A stretch of DNA of 16,104 nt, taken from positions 1-16,104 of the forward strand of contig JAGPNK010000058.1 of NCBI GenBank assembly GCA_020746835.1. Direction: 5' to 3'. Under the pieces are notes generated by a model. It was not told where the DNA came from and made no database searches. It saw only the letters and a list, made by a program, of their open reading frames with translations. The first letter of the stretch is position 1; every line of letters begins with the position of its first letter. Origin of the DNA: Stachybotrys elegans (taxonomy: Eukaryota > Ascomycota > Sordariomycetes > Hypocreales > Stachybotryaceae). This document shows positions 8,790-16,104 of this stretch, one piece after another. A program made the translations under genes and the position numbers.

Positions 8790-9193
8790 CCATTTCGATC
8801 TTCCGATGGCCGGATTGTGAATTCAACGGAAGTGGTCAGACTCTCGTTAGGGGATTTCGCACCGGACGAGCTTGTGGAGGGCTGGGAGCGACGGAACTAC
8901 ATATAACATATGCAAGGCTTGCAGAGCTTCTCGTTCAGGCAGAAGAGATGCAGACTGCTAGAGAACATGTTGAAAATGGCGGAGTTCGATCTGGCCGAAA
9001 GAAAAGGCGGCGCCCTCCCATGTCTAGCTCACCTGATCGTCTACTGTCCGACGATGAAACCCAATTCCGCCTCGACGAGGAGAGAGCTGTGGAGAAAGTG
9101 GCTGCAGCTGATGATGACTTTCCGCTGCCAACAAAAAGAAGCGGTTTTAACCAGCTTGCCAGAGGAGCCTATCGAGGACAAGGTAGAACATAA

Positions 9194-9737
9194 TAGACCA
9201 CTTCGCTTCGATCAAGCAATGCCTGCATTAGGATGACATGGACCAAGGAATCGTGCTTACTCTTTCGGAACTTGACTTAATACCGTTTCACGCAAGCTAT
9301 GTGATAGGATAGGCCTATCCGCAGGGTACTATCTGCCAAATGAGTTATTCATGGTGCTATGGTTGACACCGGTCTGGCTGCCGCTGTTGTGGTCCTGTCA
9401 AGGGACCAAAAATGGCTCCTGTTAGGTTCGGTCTGTATGTGTATTTCCCCTGTTCAGGAACTATCGGCTGGCAGTGAGCAAACGAAAAAGTTTGGGGGAG
9501 CCCTTAAATTGGGCTCCCTGACTGTTCCCAGTTTTCGTCCGCTGCGATGCGCTTAGTTCAGCAAGAGTACCATGGTGCGTTCCGCATGTTTTTCTCGTTT
9601 CATGATTCCTGCGCCTCAGCAATGTCCCAACGTGGCGCTTCATATATGGGTTATCTGACATATGTACAGAGTACTATACAGCCCATCGATACCTAAGATT
9701 GCTCGAGGCCATCGCTATTGTGGGGTAATTCTCGGTC
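9194..9737. other. Spacer with small palindromes, no gene seen
   Basis: About 540 bases. It holds a perfect 14-bp palindrome GGATAGGCCTATCC (9307-9320). It also holds a perfect 8-bp hairpin GGGAGCCC/GGGCTCCC (9496-9503 and 9511-9518), nested inside a looser pair ACGAAAA/TTTTCGT (9482-9488 and 9532-9538). Short open stretches are present but show no family pattern. Confidence 0.4.
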
Positions 9738-9935
9738 GGGAGGCCGTTTGCCGTTTCAGGAACCTTTGTTATCGTGGAGGCCTTCGCTGTCGTGTGCGTC
9801 TTCGTTGTCGCGTGCGTCTTCGTTGTCGCGTGCGTCTTCGTTGTCGCGGGAGTCTTCGTTGTCGCGGGAGTCTGCGTTGTCGCGGAAGCCTTCGTAGTCG
9901 TGGAGGTCTTCGCTGTCATGAGAGCCTTTGTAGGT
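9738..9935. repeat. 18-bp minisatellite, about 11 units
   Basis: Units start every 18 bp from 9774 (core CTTCGTTGTCGCGTGCGT and variants), with two more degenerate units at 9738-9773. The central three or four units are almost identical and the outer ones drift, as in an array growing from the middle. Because 18 is a multiple of 3, several frames stay open on both strands: a minus frame with repeats of RDNEDA type (9986-9756), another of TTKTHA type (9919-9674), and a plus Val-rich frame. Which of these, if any, is translated cannot be told from the sequence. Confidence 0.85.
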
Positions 9936-10175
9936 ATCGTCGGTCCTTCTTATTGCTGGGCTTATCACCGTTTGCAGAGGGCCCATTGCTGTAGGGAGCC
10001 TGCATTAGCTAAGCGGCACGTGATCTCCCTCTTGGCGTCGTCAATTAGAGGACTACCACTGGGCAAGCGAAAAAAAAAAACTTCACAACCAGCGAGAACG
10101 AAATTTTGAAATCAGCCCTTTGTAGTAGCACGACACCCGCCCGCAGGGTCAATCGGATTGCCGAGAGCCAGTTGC

Positions 10176-11847
10176 ATGGCCCAGTGTGACACAGGCATCA
10201 TGGCAACACCATGGCCCCCGGTCCCGGACTGGCCAGCTAACCATCGCGAGCACGCCGCGAAACTAAGCCGATACCTACAGACTGCAGTGACCTTCATCGA
10301 CACCACTAACGGACAACCCTCGAGCCGCGAGCCGTCAGGGCTGCCCTCATGAGCACCCTGAGCTTCCTCGCTAAGCTAGCCAAGATCCCCGACGTCGACC
10401 ATATCCACGACGCCGTACGAGCCGTACACGCCGAGACGAAAATAGCCACAGAAAACGCAGCACGCGCGATTAAAGACATCAAAGCCGACCTCAACAAAAT
10501 GATGCTGTAGTCGAGAAAACCGCCACGTTCGCAGAACAAGCAAGCACTACCGCCAAGGAAGCCAAGGAGATCAGCAAGACAACGCTGAACATGGTGAGGG
10601 AGATGATGCTTGCAAACCAACAGCACCAAACCAAAATAGCCCAAACATATGCCAGCGTCGCAGCGAGGGGCGGATTGGCATCCAGCATGCACAATCCGCA
10701 AAATCACAGAACACCGACAACACAACCGCAGCGTGAAATCGTAGTGAACATTAGAGACCCAATTACCATAGGAAATTTCCGAGCTATGACCCCACGTGCC
10801 CTCAAGGCGCATATCGACCATGCGATTGAGCAAAGCGGTAATGAGCATATTGCAAAGATCAAAACAGTTTCTACTAACCAGTTAAAGAGCGGCGACCTGA
10901 GCATCAAGACAGCAACTACAGCAGACATGGAAGCTCTGAGACAGTTCTCAGGAGACTGGGAACAGAGGATCGGCAACGGCAGTGTCATACGCACTCCCTC
11001 GTACGGTATATTAGCACATGGCATTCGGACTAGCTCGATGAACATGGAACGGTTCGAGGAGGTCAGAGATAGCATCCTTCAGGACAATAAACCGTTCATC
11101 CCCAACGCAGAGATCAAATACATAGGATGGCTTACTCGGAACTCGAAAGCGAAGACGGCATCGTCCATCGTAGTAGAGTTCAAGCGAGCTGAAGATGCTA
11201 ACAAGATCATAGACGAGGGGCTTATCTGGCAAGGAGAGGTCCTTCAGTGTGAGCGATATGATAGGCACTGCAGGCTGAGGCAGTGCTTCAAGTGCCACAA
11301 ATACGGCCACATAGGAACCCAGTGCAAGGCTAACGTAGCATGTGGCTACTGCGCTCAACCTCATCCCACCAAGGAATGCCCAGCGAAGAATGACAGGAAC
11401 GCCCCGCGGAAATGTGCCGCCTGCCGGGACAACCACGAAGCATGGAGCCCTTCATGCCCGGTTCGGAAGCAGGAACTATCGAAGATCAAGACGGCATACA
11501 ACCTTCGACCCCGCTATCACCCGGTCCCGGAGGAATCGGTCAGAATAACCCCGCCAGCAAAGCCTCAAGGCCAGCCAGCACTGAGGAGCGTTATATTGAC
11601 ACCTTCCCAACGACCGGATCGAAGCAGGTCACCGAACAAACGAGGCCAGAAGAGATTGAACCCTGACAATAGTCAAACCGATCAAGAGAACGTGGGAAAC
11701 GAAATCGTCGTTCTGTCTGACGATCAACAAGATAAGAGCCAGAGACCGAGGAGGACCATCGTCCCGACGAGGAGAGTACTCGAAGCGCTTGATGCAAACA
11801 TGCAGACGAACCACAGCGGCTATACCATGGATACCACAGAAGGATAA
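10176..11847 (+). pseudogene. LINE ORF1 (gag-like, three zinc knuckles), right copy
   Basis: Nucleic-acid-binding protein of the retrotransposon RNP, about 557 residues if unbroken, a usual size for Tad-type ORF1. The start is the ATG of MAQCDTG, conserved in the left copy. Two single-base losses relative to the left copy break the frame near 10318 (a C-run) and near 10500. From there it is open without interruption to the stop at 11845-11847. The N-terminal half is Ala/Lys/Glu-rich and probably helical. The C-terminal half holds CFKCHKYGHIGTQC (11284-11325), CGYCAQPHPTKEC (11341-11379) and CAACRDNHEAWSPSC (11413-11457), that is CX2CX4HX4C followed by two CX2CX3H variants. A basic, Pro-rich tail (SQRPDRSRSPNKRG) follows. 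The stop overlaps the ORF2 start. Confidence 0.85.
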
Positions 11848-11849
11848 TG
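11845..11849 (+). promoter_or_regulatory. TAATG stop-start overlap between ORF1 and ORF2
   Basis: The ORF1 stop TAA (11845-11847) shares its last A with the ORF2 ATG (11847-11849). The left copy keeps the same pentamer (5003-4999, minus). This arrangement is known from LINEs such as SART1, in which ORF2 is translated by termination and reinitiation. The same use here is an inference. Confidence 0.75.
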
Positions 11850-14800
11850 AGTCGATCTGATCAACTATCCATACTACAGTACAACGTGAGAAAATCGAAA
11901 GACACGGTGATGGCTTCCCTCCTGCGGGATCAACAGATTGAGAAGTACGATATACTGGCGATCCAGGAGCCGTGGCGCAACCCTTTCCAGAACACGACAC
12001 ATCACCCAGCAAGAGACAAGTTCTTCCTCTGCTATCCGACGCAGACAGATGGCCTTCCAGCCCGAGTATGCTTCTTTGTCAACAAGAGACTGGATAACTC
12101 GATGTGGCACTTCAAAGAACACAGCCGAGACCTATGCAGCATCATTATCAGCACTAAGGAAGAAGAAGGAGAGGCAAGGCAAATCGCAATAACCAACGTA
12201 TACAACTCCCCGCAGAGAACAGAGGGTAGAGCGAGCGCTGTCGCGCAACTGGGGAGGACGCTAGGCAGCCTAACCAATATGGAGCACGTCGTTGTGGGAG
12301 ATTTCAATCTGCACCACGAGATTTGGGGCGGAACTATCGAACAAAGCCCAGAGGCTGAAACCGAAGATCTGATATCAACTATGGATAAATATGGCCTAAT
12401 AAGCCTGCTCCAACCTGGTACCATCACATATGAGGAGAACGGAGCCAGGACGACGATAGACCTATCCCTCGCCACTGCTAATCTCGCCGACCGCTTGATC
12501 AGATGCGAAGTCGAGTCAAGCATGAACCACGACTCAGATCACATCCCAATAGCCACATGCATAGATACAAGGATCGTCTGCAGACAAACGCAGCCGAGAC
12601 GAAACTGGAAAGCCATGGACAAGAAAGCCTTACATCCGAGCTTGAGAAACGCCTACCCCCACGGAGACGGCCCAGAACCAAAACGGCACTCGATAACTAT
12701 GTGGAAGAGATCGTTGCGGCTCTGACGCAAGCAATTGACGTCTCGGTCCCAACAAGCACTCCGTGCTCAAAGGCCAAGGCTGGATGGAACGAAGAATGCA
12801 GTCATATGCTGGCAGAAACCAAGCGTCTACGAAGGATCTACAGTGCAACGCACACCGAAGAGGCATGGGAAGCATATCGCGTGGCACGCAACAAGAAAGG
12901 GAAAACGATCAAGAAAGCCCTCCGAAAAATGCATCGAGACACCATAGAGACGGCGGCGGAATCTCCTGAGAAGCTCTGGCGTGTTGCCAAATGGGCCCGA
13001 TCTAGGGAAAGTCAGGCTCAGAGCTGACTCCGGTGATCAAAGATCCAGCTACAGCACAAGAAGCTACCACGCCGAGGGAGAAAGCCAAACTATTCAGAGA
13101 TGTCTTCTTCCCGAATCCACCAGAGCAGATCTTAGCGACATGGACGGAGCGACATATCCGGAGCAGGTCAAACTGCCGAAATCACCATCGACGAAGTGGA
13201 AGACGCTATCCTAGCAACAGCTTCGAACAAAGCCCCTGGTCCAGACGGAATAACGAACAAGGCACTTCAGGCCGGGGTGACACACATCAAGAACATCTGA
13301 CAAGGATCTTCAACGCCAGCCTAGACCTGGGCTACTGCCCACAGCATTTTCGGTCCTCCACGACGGTGTTCTCAGGAAACCAGGAAGTCTGACTACACAA
13401 TACCGCAAGCTTACAGGCCGATCGCCCTACTTAGCACGGTTGGGAAGATTATGGAATCTGTGCTAGCAAAGAGGCTAAGCTACCTTGTTGAAACGTATGA
13501 GCTACTTCCGCAGACACATGTCGGCGGGCGGAAGGGAAAATCTACAGAACACGCATTCCACCTTATCCTTGACAAGATATACGAAGCATGGAACAACGGA
13601 CAGGTGGCCAGTCTCCTGTTACTCGACATCTCGGGCGCCTTCGACAATGTGTCACACAAGAGACTCCTGCACAACCTACGTAAACGCCGTGTCGATGAGA
13701 AGATGGTGAGGTGGATCGCAAGCTTCCTCAAGAACAGGAGAACAAGAATCACAGTAGACGGATTTTTATCGGAGCCATACAGAACGGAAACGGGAATACC
13801 GCAAGGCTCGAACCTCTCACCAATACTGTACATATTCTACAACGCTGATCTGATTGAGGCCTGCAACGACGAGGAGTCCATCTCAGCAGGCTTTATAGAC
13901 GACACAGCATTCTCACATGGGGCGACAGCACACTAGAAACATGCGGGAAACTAGGATCTGCGCTAAGGAAAGCAAAAGATGGGCGACAACACATGCATCT
14001 ATATTCGCACCGGGGAAGTTCCAGCTCACTCACTTCACAAGGGCGAGAACCAAGTTCAATATCAACCAAGCCTACAGACAGAACGGACTGGTCCAGCCCA
14101 GCGCAACCTCAAAGTACCTAGGCCTCATAATGGACACGAAGCTCTTATGGAAAGCGCACATGGATGAAATCGAGCGCAAGGTGACCAAAACCATCGCAGC
14201 ACTCAGCAGCCTTGGCAGTTCGACATGGGGCATCCCGATGCGGGAGTTGCGCACAATCTACAGGGGAGTGGCAATACCACAGATGATGTATGCCTGTTCG
14301 GCCTGGTCCAACGCGAACTGGTCTACCAATGGCGAGCCGATCAGCACCAAGGTGTTGACAAAGTTACAGAGTTTGCAAGCAAGAGGAGCGCGAGTCATAA
14401 GCGGAGCATACAGAGCAACTTCGGTCCCAGCATTGAACATCGAAACGCATCTGCTGCCGGTCGAGGAGCAGATACTGAAACACAACATTGACACACTGGC
14501 GCGTATCGGACCAGCCGAACGACCGCCCTTCGAATCGACAAATAGCAGACGAAAGAGGAAGAGTCCGAGGCAAGCCATCGAGCAGACCATCCGGGATTTG
14601 GAAGGGCCGAATATTCGACGTCAAGAACAGGCAAGCGCATACATTACTCCTCCATGGTGGCGTGGGCCAAGATGCTATATCGAGGGCAATACAAAAGCAG
14701 CCAAGCAGAAACACCTGGAACAGCTATCAGACCACACGGCCATACACATCTACACCGACGGCGTGGCGTCAATTGTCATGTGGGTGCAGCAGCAGTGTGC

Positions 14801-15706
14801 ACAACGACACAGGAGAACCGGGCAGCATACATGGGCACCGAGCGAGTCTCAACCGTACATGCCGCCGAGCTGCAGGGCATCTTGCTGGCTCTACAGATGG
14901 CGCGGGAGGACAAGCAGCGGGGCAATACAAGGAGCAGAGTGTGCATATACACAGACAATCAAGCAGCCATCAGGTCTTCGGCCAAGCCAAAAGGTAAATC
15001 CGGCGCATACCTCCTGAAAGCTATCGCACAGATCACGGAAGAGCTTCAGCAAGGTGGACTGCCAGTGAAATCCGATGGATCCCGGCCCACGCAGGGGTCT
15101 GGGGAAACGAACAAGCCGACAAAGCAGCCAAGGAGCCACAGGATGGAGAGAAGGCGGAGCGACTGACCAAGGGCCGCCGAACCAGCGGAACTATGGGCAC
15201 TCCCGTTCGACGCTCAAGATGTGGACCCACAAGCACGTCCACAAAGCCTGGCAAGACAAATGGGCCAACGAAAGCCGGGGCAGGGTCTGCTTCCGCTACA
15301 CACCGAAGCCAACAAAGAAAGTATTGCAGCTGCACACGAAGCTCAACAGAGGCAGAGCGCGCTCTTGATCGGATTGCGAACCGAGAAGATAGCCACCAAG
15401 CACTTCCTCTTCAAGCAAAGAGTAGGTGTTACGGACGATAGATGCCCCTGCGGACAAGGACGACAAACGGTATTGCATATCCTCCTGCGATGCCGGAAAC
15501 ATCGACAACTCCGGAACCAGGAACTGGGCGACATCCTAGGACTAAGCGACCTTCGAAGGGTGTTGGGAGAGCGCAAAGCAGCCGCGAAAGCCGTCAGATT
15601 CATGGAACAGACAGGGACCCTTGGGCATCTCGGGGTCGACGTAGCCAGACGATGTCGGGCGCTGGGGGGAGACTGTAGGTACGCAGACCCATATAGAGGC
15701 GGATAG
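11847..15706 (+). pseudogene. LINE ORF2: EEP endonuclease, reverse transcriptase, RNase H, CCHC; right copy, frameshifted
   Basis: About 1,286 codons. The endonuclease (11847 to about 12570) is intact: QYN (residues 11-13), IQEPW with catalytic E41, GDFNLHHEIWGG (D152, N154), TTIDLSL (D205) and SDH (230-232). RT: NKAPGPDGI (13226-13252), GGRKGKSTEHA (13523-13555), motif A LLLLDISGAFDNVSH with Asp at 13625, motif B TGIPQGSNLSP (13790-13822), and motif C FIDD (13892-13903) in place of the commoner YADD. RNase H: YTDG (14751-14762), HAAELQ (about 14858), TDNQ (14951-14962), PAHAGVWGNEQAD (15082-15120). The C-terminal CPC...H...C is at 15443-15493 and the stop TAG at 15704-15706. Frame changes lie near 12630, 13020, 13160, 13295, 13370, 13915, 14765, 15067 and 15190-15350. 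RT motifs A to C sit together in one open stretch (13451-13936), so this copy keeps a readable RT palm while its frame is lost elsewhere. Confidence 0.9.
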
Positions 15707-15742
15707 CCGCTTACGAGCCAAAACTACTGTACATTAGTAGAG

Positions 15743-15786
15743 AACCACATTCTGCACGAGCGGTGCAGCACGAGTAGAATGTGGTT
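15743..15786 (+). other. Hairpin in the LINE 3' UTR
   Basis: Perfect 11-bp arms AACCACATTCT (15743-15753) and AGAATGTGGTT (15776-15786), with a smaller GCAC/GTGC stem inside the loop. It lies 37 nt after the ORF2 stop. The left copy keeps the position but with several mismatches. Possibly an RNA signal for the element's own RT. Confidence 0.7.
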
Positions 15787-15948
15787 GAGGAGAAAGCGGG
15801 ATCATTGGGGACAGCTGGTCAATGTTCGTTGATGTTGGCGAAGTGGGGAGCCTCGGATTAACATCCGGAGCGAGCTTCGGCTGTCCGCCAACCCCGCTAA
15901 CCGGGCATGGCTGCTTATGTATCTAGCGGCTACAACCGAGTAGGAATA

Positions 15949-15972
15949 TAACCTAACCTAACCTACCTAACC
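15949..15972 (+). repeat. LINE 3' tail, TAACC-type repeats
   Basis: TAACC units with one shortened unit (TACC), following GGAATA as in the left copy. The last bases overlap the 14-bp flank at 15970-15983. Confidence 0.85.
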
Positions 15973-15983
15973 AACCCAGAATT
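15970..15983. repeat. 14-bp flank of the right LINE copy matching 6737-6750
   Basis: ACCAACCCAGAATT directly after the tail; its inverse is directly outside the 5' end of the left copy. Confidence 0.6.
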
Positions 15984-16104
15984 GCTGGATCGCTACTGTG
16001 GAACTATGGAGGTACTATCGGCTGCCGCAACAAAGTTTCCGATGTTTACCTCGACTTCCTGCGCAGTTCTACGCTACCCAATGCGGCGCGCTCCGGCCAC
16101 TGGG
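15984..16104 (+). other. Unique flank, open reading frame to the window edge
   Basis: 121 bases with no stop in the frame that begins LLDRYCGTMEVLS. If the LINE were absent, this frame would continue upstream through the shared 14-mer into GFNEVTNPE from the left copy's flank. Too short to call a gene. Confidence 0.25.

Larger units (their letters stand above)
7917..9193 (+). pseudogene. Fungal PD-(D/E)XK-like (Uma2-like fold) protein, three exons, about four frameshifts
   Basis: The exons are 7917-8200, 8252-8744 and 8790-9193. The start is the ATG of MANEASVF. Introns are 51 nt (GTAAGT, ACTAAT, TAG) and 45 nt (GTATGT, CTAAC, AG). The product would be about 390 residues, arranged as: a Pro/Ser-rich N-terminus; YDPKSRDLRIRMPSPIHE; HPDG at 8490-8501; then YPGVVLEISYSQDGKDL and IKVVIGIDV. 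PD followed by V-x-E-x-S and a downstream K matches the PD-(D/E)XK/Uma2 core with Ser in the usual Lys place. I recognise the pattern from multi-copy fungal proteins of unknown role; nuclease activity is unproven. The C-terminus has GRKKRRRPP, a likely nuclear signal, then an acidic stretch. The frame shifts near 8499 (just after PD), 8674, 8803 and 8901, each explained by one missing base. Either a recent pseudogene or a good gene with base-calling errors. Confidence 0.7.
10077..15972 (+). mobile_element. Tad1-like non-LTR retrotransposon (LINE), right copy, nearly full length
   Basis: 5.9-kb element with a leader of about 95 nt, ORF1 (10176-11847), ORF2 (11847-15706), a 240-nt 3' UTR and a TAACC-type tail (about 15949-15972). 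The shared 5' boundary with the left copy is AAAACTTCACAACC, and here it is joined to a run of 11 A (10070-10080). All domains expected of an active Tad-clade LINE can be read: three zinc knuckles, endonuclease motifs, RT motifs A, B and C, RNase H and the C-terminal CCHC. About ten small frameshifts interrupt them. It stays GC-rich, with no visible sign of repeat-induced C-to-T mutation. It is inverted relative to the left copy. Confidence 0.92.

Noticed and set aside
9359..9556. 65-codon ORF near the 9496-9518 hairpin
   Set aside because: Short, no motif, no splice signals, and it overlaps the palindromic segment.
9738..9935. CRISPR array
   Set aside because: Units are contiguous 18-mers without spacers, in a eukaryotic context.
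13892..13903. FIDD in place of YADD as a catalytic loss
   Set aside because: Both catalytic Asp are present; an aromatic or hydrophobic change before DD is tolerated in LINE reverse transcriptases, so it is not a defect.
10176..15706. Repeat-induced point mutation (RIP) of the LINE copies
   Set aside because: Both copies remain GC-rich, show few transitions and few TAG/TAA from CAG/CAA, and differ mostly by indels.
1035..15972. LTR retrotransposon or DNA transposon made from the long inverted repeats
   Set aside because: No LTRs, integrase or transposase. The arms are whole LINEs with EN-RT-RNase H order and simple-repeat 3' tails; the inverted arrangement comes from two insertions.

Overview
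The window looks like fungal nuclear DNA, most likely from a filamentous ascomycete (Pezizomycotina). The signs are very short introns (45-59 nt) with GTAAGT or GTATGT donors, CTAAC/ACTAAT branch sites and AG acceptors, and two copies of a non-LTR retrotransposon of the Tad1/CgT1 type. No bacterial, organellar or viral gene was seen.

Layout. (1) 1-790: the 3' part of a spliced unknown gene, with an E-x-K/Q pattern like that of PD-(D/E)XK-fold proteins. (2) about 1035-6735, minus strand: a decayed LINE copy with ORF1 (zinc-knuckle, gag-like) and ORF2 (EEP endonuclease, reverse transcriptase, RNase H, C-terminal CCHC), a 3' UTR and a (TAACC)n tail. (3) 6812-7203: a 392-bp, probably SINE-like retroelement. 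It starts with a long hairpin, ends in a GC stem-loop plus (CAAAT)6, and is flanked by a perfect 15-bp target-site duplication. (4) 7917-9193: a three-exon gene of a recognisable fungal protein family with a PD...E-x-S, Uma2-like nuclease pattern and a basic nuclear-localisation-like stretch; its frame is broken about four times. (5) 9738-9935: an 18-bp minisatellite. (6) about 10077-15972, plus strand: the second and better LINE copy. (7) 15984-16104: a short unique flank, open in one frame to the edge.

The two LINE copies face each other 5' to 5', so the window is a roughly 5.8-kb inverted repeat around a 3.3-kb spacer. The 14 bp just outside the 5' end of the left copy recur just outside the 3' end of the right copy. 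This is expected if the spacer was inverted by recombination between the copies, or flipped in assembly.

Almost every coding unit is interrupted by 1-2 nt length changes rather than substitutions or stops, often in short homopolymers, and the two LINE copies are broken at mostly different places. This could be real decay or residual long-read error, and the sequence alone does not decide. Nothing here amounts to a clear new multi-gene system. The most unusual objects are the hairpin-headed element, the swapped flanks, and the PD-(D/E)XK-like gene between the LINE copies.
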